A stretch of DNA of 24,592 nucleotides from Scatosoma sp045128175 (GCA_045128175.1 JBGVRF010000130.1:1-24592), one strand, 5' to 3'; positions 7,792 to 16,480 are shown, counted from the first letter of the stretch. Translations and numbers: made by a program. Notes: generated from the sequence alone by a model not told the origin.

Positions 7792-8676
7792 TTATTCTTT
7801 AATTTTGCTCCCCGATACGAACATCGTACCCAGCCCTTCGTCGGTCAGGATCTCGATCAGGATAGCGTGCGGAACGCGACCGTCGAGGATAAACACTTTT
7901 TTGACGCCGCGGCGGATAGATTCGATACAGCAGTTGATCTTGGGGATCATGCCGCCACTGATGATGCCGTCGCGGATGAGTTTGGGCGCGTCGGAAACGT
8001 ATACCTTCGGGATCAGCGTGGACGGATCGTCCTTGTCGCGCAACAAGCCCGCGATGTCGGTCATGGAAATGAGGCACTCCGCCTTCAGTTCGCCCGCGAT
8101 ACGTGCCGCCGCCGTGTCCGCGTTGATGTTATAGGTGTTTCCCTCCATATCGTACCCGACCGTGGAAATAACGGGAATATACCCCTTTTCCAGCACGTCG
8201 AGGATGGGTTCGACGTTGACGTCGGTCACCTCGCCGACAAACCCCAGCCGAGGATCCGCCTGCTTTGCCTTAATCATATGTCCGTCCATGCCGCAAAGCC
8301 CGATCGCCTTACCGCCCTTACATTGCAGTTGATTGACGAGGTTTTTGTTCACCTTGCCCGCCAGTACCATCTGCACGATGTCCACCGTCTCCTGATCGGT
8401 AACGCGAAGCCCGCCGACAAATTCGGATTTTTTTCCGACCTTGCCGAGCATCTCGGTGATCTCCGGACCGCCGCCGTGGACAAGCACGACTTTAATGCCG
8501 ATCAAGGAAAGCAACACGATATCGCCCATTACGGCTTCCTTCAATTCGTCGTTGATCATAGCGTTACCGCCGTATTTGACGACGATGATCTTATTGTAAT
8601 ATTTTTGGATATACGGAAGCGCCTGCGTCAGGATCTCCGCGCGCTGTTCCATTGTCGGTTTTGTAATTTGTTCCAT
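7792..8676 (-). CDS. argB: Acetylglutamate kinase
   Basis: Phosphorylates N-acetylglutamate in the second step of arginine synthesis, usually the feedback-controlled step in ArgJ-type pathways. The product has 294 residues, normal for the family. The phosphate-binding Lys 34 sits in VVKYGGNAM (about 32-40), the HGGGPEI motif is at 67-73, and an NINADTAAAR-type nucleotide site lies near residues 185-200. The frame also opens at a TTG (8694), but the ATG at 8676 has a perfect AAAGGAG six bases upstream and is chosen. The extended N-terminal helix before the kinase core is the type found in hexameric, arginine-inhibited enzymes, which suggests allosteric control. The 248-base gap to argJ is filled by repeats. 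Confidence 0.96.
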   Translation of the reverse strand: MEQITKPTMEQRAEILTQALPYIQKYYNKIIVVKYGGNAMINDELKEAVMGDIVLLSLIGIKVVLVHGGGPEITEMLGKVGKKSEFVGGLRVTDQETVDIVQMVLAGKVNKNLVNQLQCKGGKAIGLCGMDGHMIKAKQADPRLGFVGEVTDVNVEPILDVLEKGYIPVISTVGYDMEGNTYNINADTAAARIAGELKAECLISMTDIAGLLRDKDDPSTLIPKVYVSDAPKLIRDGIISGGMIPKINCCIESIRRGVKKVFILDGRVPHAILIEILTDEGLGTMFVSGSKIKE

Positions 8677-8700
8677 GTATAACTCCTTTAGCAAAAGTGC

Positions 8701-8744
8701 ATTGACGGCGTAGCCAATTCACGCAAGCTTTGCTTGCAATTCAC
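8701..8744. repeat. Small hairpin array with AATTCAC spacers
   Basis: Short self-complementary units alternate with a constant spacer: GGC-GTA-GCC (8707-8715), AATTCAC (8716-8722), GCAAGC-TTT-GCTTGC (8723-8737), AATTCAC again (8738-8744), then TGCGCA. The AATTCAC repeats are exact. It lies directly upstream of the argB ribosome binding site, in the argJ-argB gap. Role unknown. Confidence 0.5.
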
Positions 8745-8800
8745 TGCGCAGCCCCGCCGTAATGCGCCACAAATTCTTTACCCAACCACGAGCCAAGCGA

Positions 8801-8927
8801 TAAAAACCAAGCAAGATGCAAGCAGTACAAGGCGCGCGAGGATTTCCGATGGGAGATGTACCTATTGGTACACGAGCGAGGAATACGCAGCGCAACGCCG
8901 TAATGCGCCGCAGATTCTTGGTTTTTA
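8801..8927. repeat. Foldback (long inverted-repeat) element in the argJ-argB gap
   Basis: Outer arms of 11 bp (TAAAAACCAAG 8801-8811; CTTGGTTTTTA 8917-8927) and a perfect central hairpin TGTACC-TATT-GGTACA (8857-8872) bracket two arms of about 55 bases that pair imperfectly, so the whole can fold on itself. The right end contains the argJ stop codon. A second partial copy of its right arm lies at 8755-8778 (22 of 24 bases match 8896-8919). It resembles a non-coding MITE/REP-like element. Transcribed as part of the operon it would form a long hairpin ending in a T run, which could slow or partly end transcription before argB. Confidence 0.6.
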
Positions 8928-10139
8928 AGTACGGTAATCTCCGTTGATTTTCACATAATCATACGTCAGATCGCACCCCCACGCCACAGCTTTGCCTTCG
9001 CCGTCACCGAGCGCGATCAAAATTTCGATCTCCTTTTCCAACAAGATCTCTTTCGCTTTTTCTTCGGAAAATTCCACACCCGCGCCATTTTCGCAAACCA
9101 CAATCGAACCTTTTTTCGAACGGAAGCACACGCCTACTTTATTCACGTTCACGTCCGCTCCCGAATACCCGATCGCGCAAAGAACTCTGCCCCAGTTCGC
9201 GTCCGCGCCGAACATCGCCGCTTTGAACAACGAAGAACAGATCACCGATTTCGCAATCGTTTTTGCAGTCCCTTCGTCCTTCGCGCCACAGACCTTACAT
9301 TCCAGCAGCTTCGTTGCGCCCTCGCCGTCGCCGGCGATCATACGGCAAAGATAGGTCGTCACGGCGTTCAGCGCCTCGCAAAACGAGTCAAAATCTTCGC
9401 CCTCCGCCACGATCTCCGCATTCTCCGCCATACCGTTTGCAAGTACGGATACCATATCGTTGGTGGACGTATCGCCGTCGATGCTGATCATATTAAACGA
9501 ATTTTTCACGTCCGCGCCGAGCGCCTTTTGCAGCATTTCCGCAGAAATCGCGCAATCCGTCGTCACGAATACGAGCATGGTCGCCATATTGGGATGGATC
9601 ATACCACTGCCCTTGGCGATACCGCCGATATGGCAGACTTTACCGCCGACAACAAATTCGAATGCGATCTCCTTCGGACGGGTATCCGTCGTCATGATCC
9701 CCTCGCACGCAAGATCGCTGTGAGCGCCCAGCCCTTCTACCAAAGCGGGGATCCCGTTTTCGATCGGGGTGATATCGAGCGGCTGACCGATAACGCCCGT
9801 AGACGCGACCACGACGTCCTTCGCGTCAATACCCAACTTTGCCGCCAAAAGCGCGCAAGTTTGCTCGGCGATCTCGATGCCGTTTGCATTACAGGTATTC
9901 GCATTGCCGCTGTTGCAGATGACCGCGCAGGCTTTGCCGTCCGCAATATGGTCTTTCGTAACGGTGAGCGGCGCGCCCTTGACAAGGTTCTGCGTATACA
10001 CCGCCGCCGCCGTCGCCGTTTTTTCACTGAAGATCAACGCCAAGTCCCGTTTCGTCTTATTTTTACGTATCCCGCAATGTACTCCGTTTGCGGTAAATCC
10101 ATTCGCGGCGGATACGCCGCCTTCGATCTGTTTTAACAT
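8925..10139 (-). CDS. argJ: Bifunctional glutamate N-acetyltransferase / ornithine acetyltransferase
   Basis: Moves the acetyl group from N-acetylornithine to glutamate, releasing ornithine and closing the acetyl cycle; bifunctional members also acetylate glutamate with acetyl-CoA. The 404-residue length is normal. The family protein cleaves itself before a catalytic threonine; here this is Thr 187 in KGSGMIHPNMATML (about 176-189). The oxyanion-type STGVIG motif is at 113-118. The ATG at 10139 has an AAGGAAG site five bases upstream. Whether it is bifunctional or only recycles cannot be told from sequence; the absence of argA here mildly favours bifunctionality. The stop codon lies within the right arm of a foldback repeat. 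Confidence 0.96.
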   Translation of the reverse strand: MLKQIEGGVSAANGFTANGVHCGIRKNKTKRDLALIFSEKTATAAAVYTQNLVKGAPLTVTKDHIADGKACAVICNSGNANTCNANGIEIAEQTCALLAAKLGIDAKDVVVASTGVIGQPLDITPIENGIPALVEGLGAHSDLACEGIMTTDTRPKEIAFEFVVGGKVCHIGGIAKGSGMIHPNMATMLVFVTTDCAISAEMLQKALGADVKNSFNMISIDGDTSTNDMVSVLANGMAENAEIVAEGEDFDSFCEALNAVTTYLCRMIAGDGEGATKLLECKVCGAKDEGTAKTIAKSVICSSLFKAAMFGADANWGRVLCAIGYSGADVNVNKVGVCFRSKKGSIVVCENGAGVEFSEEKAKEILLEKEIEILIALGDGEGKAVAWGCDLTYDYVKINGDYRT

Positions 10140-10187
10140 ACTTTCTTCCTTTTTGATTTTTTGCCTTTTATAACGTTGTCTTTGCCT

Positions 10188-11114
10188 TTACAACGCAAGT
10201 CCCTTGCATCTGTCCGCGCCGATGGCGAGATTCATGCATTCGATCGCGGCGCCGCTTGCACCCTTGCCGAGGTTGTCGTAACACGCGATCAGCAATATCC
10301 GCTCATCGTTGCCCGCAACCGTTACCCGCATAACATCCTTTTCCGAAAACGCCTTACCGGAAATAAATCCGTTTTCGTCCACACTCTCTTCAAACCGAAC
10401 GATCTCGCTGTTGTATTTCGCTTTATACACCGCTTTGATATCTGCGACCGAGCCTTTTATTTGGCTGGCGAAAATCGGTACAGTAACCGTCATTCCGCTG
10501 TAAAAATCGGATACAATCGGACAGAATATCGGCGCATTGTCAAGCCCCGCGATCGCTTTCATTTCCTTTAAATGCTTATGCTGTTGTCCCAGTGCGTACT
10601 GTCTGGGCGCGTCCAACAATCCGTTACGCCCGTCTGCTTTGTATTCTGCGATCATCTTCTTGCCGCCGCCCGAATAGCCTGTGATCGAATGACAAGAAAG
10701 CAAGGTATCCTTCTCCAACAAGCCCGCCTCGATCAGAGGATATACGAGCGCGATGAACCCGCTGGCATGACAGCCGGGCACGGCGATTCGTTTGGACGAA
10801 AGCAATCTATCTTCAAAGCCTTTCGACAGCTCGGGAAAGCCGTACGCCCAATCGGGCAACGTTCTGTGCGCCGTCGAAGCGTCGATGATCACAGTATCGG
10901 GATTTTCGACCAAAGAAACGGACTCTCTCGCCGCGTCGTCGGGCAGACACAAAAACACCACGTCCGCGCTGTTGATCATCTGTTTTCTCGCGGCAACGTC
11001 CTTGCGTTTTTCTTCGGGTAAGGACAAGATCTCCACGTCCTCGCGCGCGGACAGCCGCTCGTAGATCCGAAGCCCCGTCGTACCCGCGCTGCCGTCTATA
11101 AATACTTTTTTCAT
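10188..11114 (-). CDS. argC: N-acetyl-gamma-glutamyl-phosphate reductase, type 2
   Basis: Reduces N-acetylglutamyl phosphate to the semialdehyde with NADPH. The 308-residue length and the opening MKKVFIDGSAGTTGLRIYER place it in the shorter type-2 ArgC branch rather than the common type 1 of about 345 residues. The nucleotide-binding GSAGTTG is at residues 8-14 and the catalytic cysteine at 115 in AVPGCHASG. The ATG at 11114 has an AGGAGA site five bases upstream. It lies 35 bases after argH and 48 before argJ. Use of the short ArgC type in an otherwise typical Clostridia-like operon is slightly unusual and may reflect lineage-specific replacement; that is inference. Confidence 0.95.
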   Translation of the reverse strand: MKKVFIDGSAGTTGLRIYERLSAREDVEILSLPEEKRKDVAARKQMINSADVVFLCLPDDAARESVSLVENPDTVIIDASTAHRTLPDWAYGFPELSKGFEDRLLSSKRIAVPGCHASGFIALVYPLIEAGLLEKDTLLSCHSITGYSGGGKKMIAEYKADGRNGLLDAPRQYALGQQHKHLKEMKAIAGLDNAPIFCPIVSDFYSGMTVTVPIFASQIKGSVADIKAVYKAKYNSEIVRFEESVDENGFISGKAFSEKDVMRVTVAGNDERILLIACYDNLGKGASGAAIECMNLAIGADRCKGLAL

Positions 11115-11149
11115 ACTTCTCTCCTAATGATAATTCCGAAGCTCTGTAT

Positions 11150-12526
11150 TCAGTCTTTCAGCTCCTTTCTTACCCACGCGATCTGCTCTTTTACAGAACT
11201 AGGCGACGCGCCGCCCGCGCTGGTACGCTTTGCCACGCACGTTTCCAACGAGATCTCGTTATACAGATCGTCTTCAAATAGTTCGCTATGCTTTTTATAT
11301 TCGTCCAAGGGATAAGTATCCAATACGCAGTCCTTTTGGATACATTCGGCAACGATCGTCCCTACGATCTTGTACGCCGCGCGGAAAGGCATTCCTTTCT
11401 TCGTCAGATAATCCGCAAGATCGGTCGCGTTGATAAAACCCTTCTGCGCCGCTTTATAGGTCACGTCCGCGTTTACCTTCATAGTCGCCACCATCGGCGC
11501 GAACACTTCCAGACACATCTCCACCGTATCCATCGCATCGAATACCGCTTCCTTATCCTCCTGCATATCCTTGTTATATGCAAGCGGCAAGCCCTTCAAC
11601 GTCGTCAGAAGTGCCATCAGATCGCCATATACCCGCCCCGTCTTGCCGCGCACCAGCTCTGCCATGTCGGGGTTTTTCTTCTGCGGCATGATCGACGAAC
11701 CCGTGGTGTACGAATCGTCCAATTCGATAAACTTAAACTCCCAGCTCGACCAAAGAATGATCTCTTCGGAAAAACGCGACAGATGCATCATCAATACGGC
11801 AAACGCGCTCATCAGCTCCAAACAGAAATCGCGATCAGACACGCCGTCGATGCTGTTTAAGGTAATCCCGTCAAAGCCCAGCTTTTCCGCAACGAACGCG
11901 CGGTCGGTGTCGTACGTCGTACCCGCAAGCGCGCAACTTCCGAGCGGCGACACCTTCATACGCTTCACCGCGTCCTCGATCCTGCCGATATCACGAAGCA
12001 GCATCATAGAATACGCCATCAACTGATGCCCGAAAGAAATAGGCTGAGCGCGCTGCAAATGGGTATACCCCGGCGCAATCACCTGCGCATTCTCTTCGGC
12101 TTTGTCCGTCACAACCCCGATCAGGGTTTTGATTAAAGAAACGATCTCCGCCGCCTTATCGCAAAGATACAGCCGAACGTCGAGCGCGACCTGATCGTTA
12201 CGGCTTCTTGCCGTATGCAGGCGCTTGCCTGCGTCGCCGATCCGTTTGGTCAGTTCTGCTTCTATGAACATATGAATATCTTCGGCATTCCAATCGAATT
12301 CGAGCGCGCCGCTGTTAAGATCGTCTAGGATCCCCGCAAGCCCGTCAAGGATCGCCGCTTCGTCCTCCGCGGATAAAATGCCCTGTTTTTTCAGCATCAT
12401 CGCGTGTGCCATCGAACCCTTGATATCCTGCGCGTACATTCTGTGATCGAACCGAATAGATGAATTGAAGTCGTCCGCTTTTTTATCGAGGGCCTTTTGA
12501 AAACGCCCCGCCCACATTTTTTCCAT
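11150..12526 (-). CDS. argH: Argininosuccinate lyase
   Basis: Splits argininosuccinate into arginine and fumarate, the last step of the pathway. A 458-residue member of the fumarase/aspartase superfamily. The signature GSSIMPQKKNP lies at about residues 276-286, TARSRNDQ at about 105-112 and the TYTHLQRAQP-like stretch (here GYTHLQRAQP) at about 153-162. The frame extends to a GTG at 12538, but the ATG at 12526 gives the usual start MEKMWAGRF; its ribosome site is weak, and the next Met (12517) is also possible. It follows argG by 125 bases containing two hairpins. Confidence 0.96.
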   Translation of the reverse strand: MEKMWAGRFQKALDKKADDFNSSIRFDHRMYAQDIKGSMAHAMMLKKQGILSAEDEAAILDGLAGILDDLNSGALEFDWNAEDIHMFIEAELTKRIGDAGKRLHTARSRNDQVALDVRLYLCDKAAEIVSLIKTLIGVVTDKAEENAQVIAPGYTHLQRAQPISFGHQLMAYSMMLLRDIGRIEDAVKRMKVSPLGSCALAGTTYDTDRAFVAEKLGFDGITLNSIDGVSDRDFCLELMSAFAVLMMHLSRFSEEIILWSSWEFKFIELDDSYTTGSSIMPQKKNPDMAELVRGKTGRVYGDLMALLTTLKGLPLAYNKDMQEDKEAVFDAMDTVEMCLEVFAPMVATMKVNADVTYKAAQKGFINATDLADYLTKKGMPFRAAYKIVGTIVAECIQKDCVLDTYPLDEYKKHSELFEDDLYNEISLETCVAKRTSAGGASPSSVKEQIAWVRKELKD

Positions 12527-12545
12527 AATAGTAAACACGCAACCC

Positions 12546-12569
12546 GCCGTAGCGCAAAAGCGTTACGGC
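12546..12569 (-). other. Hairpin in the argG-argH gap
   Basis: A 10-bp stem with one G-U pair (12546-12555 with 12560-12569) and an AAAA loop on the plus strand. No T tract follows on the minus strand, so it is not a standard terminator. It lies about 20 bases before the argH start and could protect a processed mRNA end or hide the weak ribosome site. Confidence 0.5.
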
Positions 12570-12603
12570 AGGCGATTTTCCTTATTTTAGTTTCTAAACG
12601 CAT

Positions 12604-12620
12604 TAAAAACTGCGTTTTTA
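12604..12620 (-). other. Second hairpin in the argG-argH gap
   Basis: A perfect 7-bp inverted repeat, TAAAAAC-TGC-GTTTTTA, extended by GCA/TGC with one bulged base. It lies 32 bases past the argG stop. It is A+T rich and weak; no clear T tract follows on the minus strand. Confidence 0.35.
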
Positions 12621-12651
12621 TGCATTACGTCGGTATACGGAAACTCGAAAT

Positions 12652-13878
12652 TTATTTCTCGTTCTTCTGATTGACCTGCGCCTGCACCTTAACGGGCAAA
12701 CCGAACAGGTTGATGAAGCCCGTTGCGTCTGCCTGGTTGTAAACGTGATCTTCGCCGAAGGTAGCGATCTCTTCCGAATACAGAGAGTAATCGCTCCACG
12801 CGCCTGCCTTGATGATATTGCCTTTGTACAGCTTCAGCTTTACTTTACCCGTCACGTTTTCCTGCGTCTTATCCACGAACGCCGTCAACGCCTCGCGAAG
12901 GGGAGTAAACCACTGTCCGTTGTAAACGAGTTCCGCAAAGCAAACGGACAATTCCTGCTTTTTATGCATTACGTATTTATCCAAACACAGCGTTTCAAGA
13001 TAGCTATGTGCCGCATAGAGGATCTCGCCGCCGGGGGTCTCGTACACGCCGCGGCATTTCATGCCGACCAAACGGTTTTCTACGATATCCAACAGCCCGA
13101 TGCCGTTTTCGCCGCCGATCTTGTTCAGCGCGAGAACGATCTCTTTCGCGCTCATCTTTTCGCCGTTGAGCGCAACGGGTTTGCCCTTTTCGAAATCCAA
13201 GGTGATATACGTGGGCTTATCGGGCGCCTGCAAAGGCGATACTCCCATTTCGAGGAACCCCTTCTTTTCATACTGAGGTTCGTTGCCCGCATCTTCCAGG
13301 TCCAAACCTTCATGGCTGAGATGCCACAGGTTTTTATCCTTTGAATAGTTGGTTTCGCGGTTGATCTTCAGAGGTACGTTGTGCGCTTCCGCGTAATCGA
13401 TCTCCTCTTCACGGGATTTGATCGACCACTCACGCCAAGGCGCGATAATGGGCATATCGGGCGCAAACGCCTTGATCGTCAGTTCAAAACGGACCTGATC
13501 GTTACCCTTACCCGTACAGCCGTGGCAAATCGCGTCTGCTCCTTCCTTTTTCGCAATCTCGACGATACGCTTTGCAATGATGGGACGCGCAAACGACGTA
13601 CCGAGCAGGTATTCTTCATATTTTGCGCCCGCCTGCATGGTGGGGATGATGTAATCGTCTACGAATTCGTCCGTCAGATCCTCGATATAAAGCTTGGACG
13701 CGCCCGTTTTGATCGCCTTTTCCTCCAAGCCTTCCAATTCGTCCGCCTGACCGACGTTGGCGCTGACCGCAATGACTTCGCAGTTATTATAATTCTCTTT
13801 CAGCCAGGGAATGATGATCGAGGTATCAAGCCCGCCCGAATAAGCAAGCACTACTTTTTTAATGTCTATCTTTTCCAT
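12652..13878 (-). CDS. argG: Argininosuccinate synthase
   Basis: Joins citrulline and aspartate using ATP to give argininosuccinate. The 408-residue length is typical. The ATP-binding P-loop AYSGGLDTS is at residues 12-20, and the GKGNDQVRFE motif lies near residue 120. It is the first gene of the arginine operon. The frame is open up to an ATG at 13947, but that codon touches the -10 box; the ATG at 13878 has a good AAAGGAG eight bases upstream and is chosen. The roughly 65-base leader carries a candidate ArgR operator and a 6-bp GCGGAT/ATCCGC inverted repeat just before the ribosome site. Confidence 0.97.
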   Translation of the reverse strand: MEKIDIKKVVLAYSGGLDTSIIIPWLKENYNNCEVIAVSANVGQADELEGLEEKAIKTGASKLYIEDLTDEFVDDYIIPTMQAGAKYEEYLLGTSFARPIIAKRIVEIAKKEGADAICHGCTGKGNDQVRFELTIKAFAPDMPIIAPWREWSIKSREEEIDYAEAHNVPLKINRETNYSKDKNLWHLSHEGLDLEDAGNEPQYEKKGFLEMGVSPLQAPDKPTYITLDFEKGKPVALNGEKMSAKEIVLALNKIGGENGIGLLDIVENRLVGMKCRGVYETPGGEILYAAHSYLETLCLDKYVMHKKQELSVCFAELVYNGQWFTPLREALTAFVDKTQENVTGKVKLKLYKGNIIKAGAWSDYSLYSEEIATFGEDHVYNQADATGFINLFGLPVKVQAQVNQKNEK

Positions 13879-13921
13879 AATTTTGATCTCCTTTGCTTTC
13901 AGCGGATCAATGAACGTATCC

Positions 13922-13940
13922 GCATAATATATATTCATTT
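13922..13940 (-). promoter_or_regulatory. Candidate ArgR operator (ARG box)
   Basis: On the minus strand, AATGAATATATATTATGC fits the known ARG box TGAAT-WWWW-ATTCA with one perfect half (TGAAT), a proper A/T centre and three of five bases in the other half. It lies immediately after the argG -10 box, across the expected start site, where a repressor would block transcription. GCATAA-type repeats upstream (14021-14045) may extend it. The call rests on the match and position only; no argR gene is in view. Confidence 0.45.
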
Positions 13941-13949
13941 TATGCAACC

Positions 13950-13978
13950 ATTATACAAAACGAAAAAACGTCTGTCAA
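13950..13978 (-). promoter_or_regulatory. Consensus sigma-A promoter of the arginine operon
   Basis: On the minus strand, TTGACA (13973-13978) and TATAAT (13950-13955) are 17 bases apart. Start expected near 13943. It drives argG first and, with no strong terminator seen before argF, probably all seven genes. Confidence 0.92.
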
Positions 13979-14059
13979 GCTTTTTTATCCCTTTATTTTA
14001 AAAGATTTTTGAATATTTTTCGCATAATACGCATAAATGCATAAAATAGTGAATATTCC

Positions 14060-16480
14060 TTATTTTTTGTATAAATTATTGTATACGCCGAGGGCGTAAC
14101 GCACGCTTGCCATACCGTCTTTTGCGTATTGATCCGCACCGATCTTTTGCGCGTATTCTGCCGTTACGACCGCCCCGCCGATCATGATCTTCACCGTCGG
14201 TATGCGTTCCCGCAGTTGTCGCACCGTTTCTTCCATCGACGGCAACGTAGTCGTCATCAACGCCGACAAGCCGACGATGGGCGCGCCCGTTTCCGCCGCC
14301 TTTTCCACCACCCTTTCGGGCGGTACGTCACGACCGAGATCGATCACATCGAAACCGTAATTTTCCAACAGCGTTTTGACGATATTTTTGCCGATGTCGT
14401 GGATATCCCCCTTCACCGTCGCAAGCACGATCTTGCATTTCTTTTCCTGTGCGCCGCCCGTTTGGAGAATATGCGTCCGAATGACCTCAAACGCCTTTTT
14501 CGCCGCCTCCGCGCTCATCAGAAGCTGGGGCAGATACGCCCGTCTTTCCTCATATGCCTTCCCCACGGTATCAAGGGCAGGCACTATCTCTTCATTGACG
14601 ATCGTAAGACTCTCTTTTCCCTCTAAAAGCCGCTTGCAAGCCGACTCCGCCTCCTCGCTCAACCCACGCTCTATTGCGCGTTTTAAGGGGCTTTCCAAGC
14701 CCGTTTCCGACGTCGCAACGACCGTCTGCGACGATACCGCCGTCGGCTGCAATCGAGGCAAAAGTTGCGTAGCGAACTGCACGTATCCGTTACAATTTTC
14801 GTCCAGACCGCGCAAGGCAAGATATGCGTGATACGTCTTTAACATCTCTGCGGAATTGGGGTTGAGGATCGCCGCCGACAGTCCGTTTTCCAGCGCGAGC
14901 GCAAAGAACGCCGCGTTGATCGCTTCCCGCGCCGGCAGACCGAAAGACACGTTCGATACGCCAAGGGAGGTTTTGATCCCTCTGTCGTTTAACGTTTTCA
15001 ACGCCCGCAACGTGGCGTTTGCTGCGTCTTTATCCGTCGCCACCGTCATTGCCAGCGTATCGACAAGGATATCTTTTTTCGTTATACCGTATTTCGCCCC
15101 TTCCGCAACGATGCGCTCGGCAATAGTCACCCGCCCCTCCGCCGTATCGGGGATCCCGTTTTCGTCGAGGGTAAGCGCAACAACTACGCCGCCGTATTTT
15201 TTAACGAGCGGGAACACCGCGTCCATGCTCTCCTTTTTCCCGTTGACGGAATTGACGAGCGGTTTGCCGTTGTAGATCCGCATCGCGCGTTCCATCGCCA
15301 CGGGATCGGAGGTATCGATCTGCAAGGGCAGGTCGATGGCGTTCTGCAATTCTTTGATATAGAAAGGAAGCTCCGTTTTTTCGTCCACTTCGGGCGCGCC
15401 CACGTTGACGTCGAGGATATGCGCGCCGTTTTCCATCTGCGCCAATCCCTCCGAAAGGATATACCCCGCGTCGCGGTCTTTGAGCGCCTGCTTCAACCGT
15501 CTTTTACCCGTGGGGTTGATGCGTTCTCCGATCAATACGGGTCTGTCGAAGGTCACCGCGCGGGTATACGAGGACGCCAACGTAAGATTTTTATCGATGA
15601 GCGGCGCAGGCGCAAAATCTTTCGTCGTCGCCACCAACGTGCGGATATATTCCGGAGTCGTACCGCAACAACCGCCGAGGATGCGCGCGCCCTTTCGCGC
15701 AAATTCCGTCATCCTTTCCGCAAATTCTTCGGGCGACACGTCGTAACGAGTGATTTCCCCATCTGCGATAGGCAAGCCGGCGTTGGGCTTGACAAGCACG
15801 GGAAGAGAAGCTTTTTCGAAATATTCCTCCACCACAGGCGCCATTTGTTTGGGGCCAAGCGAACAATTGACGCCAATCGCATCCACACCCAGTCCTTCCA
15901 GCAAGGCGATCATTGCCGTCGGCGACGCGCCGAGCATAAGTTTTCCGTCCTCGCCGTATGCGCAGGACACAAATACGGGCAAATTGCTGTTTTCCTTCGC
16001 TGCAAGCACTGCGGCTTTGGTTTCGTAAGCGTCCCCCATCGTTTCGATATAGACGAGGTCAACGCCGTATTTCACGCCCAACCGCACCGTTTTCGCGAAC
16101 ACCTCCACCGCGTCCTCAAAATCCAGATCCCCGAACGGCTTTAAGATCTTCCCCGTCGGACCGATATCCAACGCGACGAACTTCGGCTGTTTTCCTTCAG
16201 ATGCTTCCGCTGCCGCCTTGACGTTCTCAACGGCGGCTTCGACGATCCGTTCCAGCGCCTCCTCCGAAAATTTCAGTGCGTTCGCGCCGAACGTGTTGGT
16301 ACAGACAACGTTGCTGCCCGCATCGAAATACGACTTATGGATCCCCCGCAACACCTGCGGATGACTGACGTTCCAGTTTTCAGGCAGTTCGCCGAGCGGC
16401 AATCCCGCCGCCTGCAACAGCGTACCCGTACCGCCGTCAAAATACACGATATTCGTTTGTAAAAATTCTTTTATACTCAT
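14060..16480 (-). CDS. metH: Cobalamin-dependent methionine synthase lacking the activation domain
   Basis: Transfers methyl from methyl-tetrahydrofolate to homocysteine via B12. The 806-residue protein has a homocysteine domain (about 1-290) with zinc ligands Cys 206 and Cys 271/272 (GGCCGTT), a pterin-binding domain (about 315-570, starting LIGERINPTG), a B12 cap (about 600-670) and a B12-binding domain with DIHDIGK (His 694 as lower cobalt ligand) and SALMTTT. It ends after the B12 domain; the C-terminal S-adenosylmethionine reactivation domain of E. coli MetH (about 1,200 residues) is absent and is encoded separately at 17787-18449. The ATG at 16480 is chosen over a GTG six bases upstream; the ribosome site is weak. 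It is the last gene of the metF operon, and no terminator follows. Confidence 0.93.
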   Translation of the reverse strand: MSIKEFLQTNIVYFDGGTGTLLQAAGLPLGELPENWNVSHPQVLRGIHKSYFDAGSNVVCTNTFGANALKFSEEALERIVEAAVENVKAAAEASEGKQPKFVALDIGPTGKILKPFGDLDFEDAVEVFAKTVRLGVKYGVDLVYIETMGDAYETKAAVLAAKENSNLPVFVSCAYGEDGKLMLGASPTAMIALLEGLGVDAIGVNCSLGPKQMAPVVEEYFEKASLPVLVKPNAGLPIADGEITRYDVSPEEFAERMTEFARKGARILGGCCGTTPEYIRTLVATTKDFAPAPLIDKNLTLASSYTRAVTFDRPVLIGERINPTGKRRLKQALKDRDAGYILSEGLAQMENGAHILDVNVGAPEVDEKTELPFYIKELQNAIDLPLQIDTSDPVAMERAMRIYNGKPLVNSVNGKKESMDAVFPLVKKYGGVVVALTLDENGIPDTAEGRVTIAERIVAEGAKYGITKKDILVDTLAMTVATDKDAANATLRALKTLNDRGIKTSLGVSNVSFGLPAREAINAAFFALALENGLSAAILNPNSAEMLKTYHAYLALRGLDENCNGYVQFATQLLPRLQPTAVSSQTVVATSETGLESPLKRAIERGLSEEAESACKRLLEGKESLTIVNEEIVPALDTVGKAYEERRAYLPQLLMSAEAAKKAFEVIRTHILQTGGAQEKKCKIVLATVKGDIHDIGKNIVKTLLENYGFDVIDLGRDVPPERVVEKAAETGAPIVGLSALMTTTLPSMEETVRQLRERIPTVKIMIGGAVVTAEYAQKIGADQYAKDGMASVRYALGVYNNLYKK

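Noticed and set aside
7777..8682. Long open frame opposite argB
   Set aside because: It mirrors argB almost end to end, its product matches no family, and argB is unambiguous.
12546..12569. Terminator between argG and argH
   Set aside because: A stable hairpin is present but there is no T tract after it on the minus strand.
13879..13947. N-terminal extension of ArgG starting at 13947
   Set aside because: That ATG touches the -10 box, and a better ATG with AAAGGAG lies at 13878.
15419..16144. Long open frame opposite metH
   Set aside because: Arg/His-rich shadow of a conserved gene, with no start signals.
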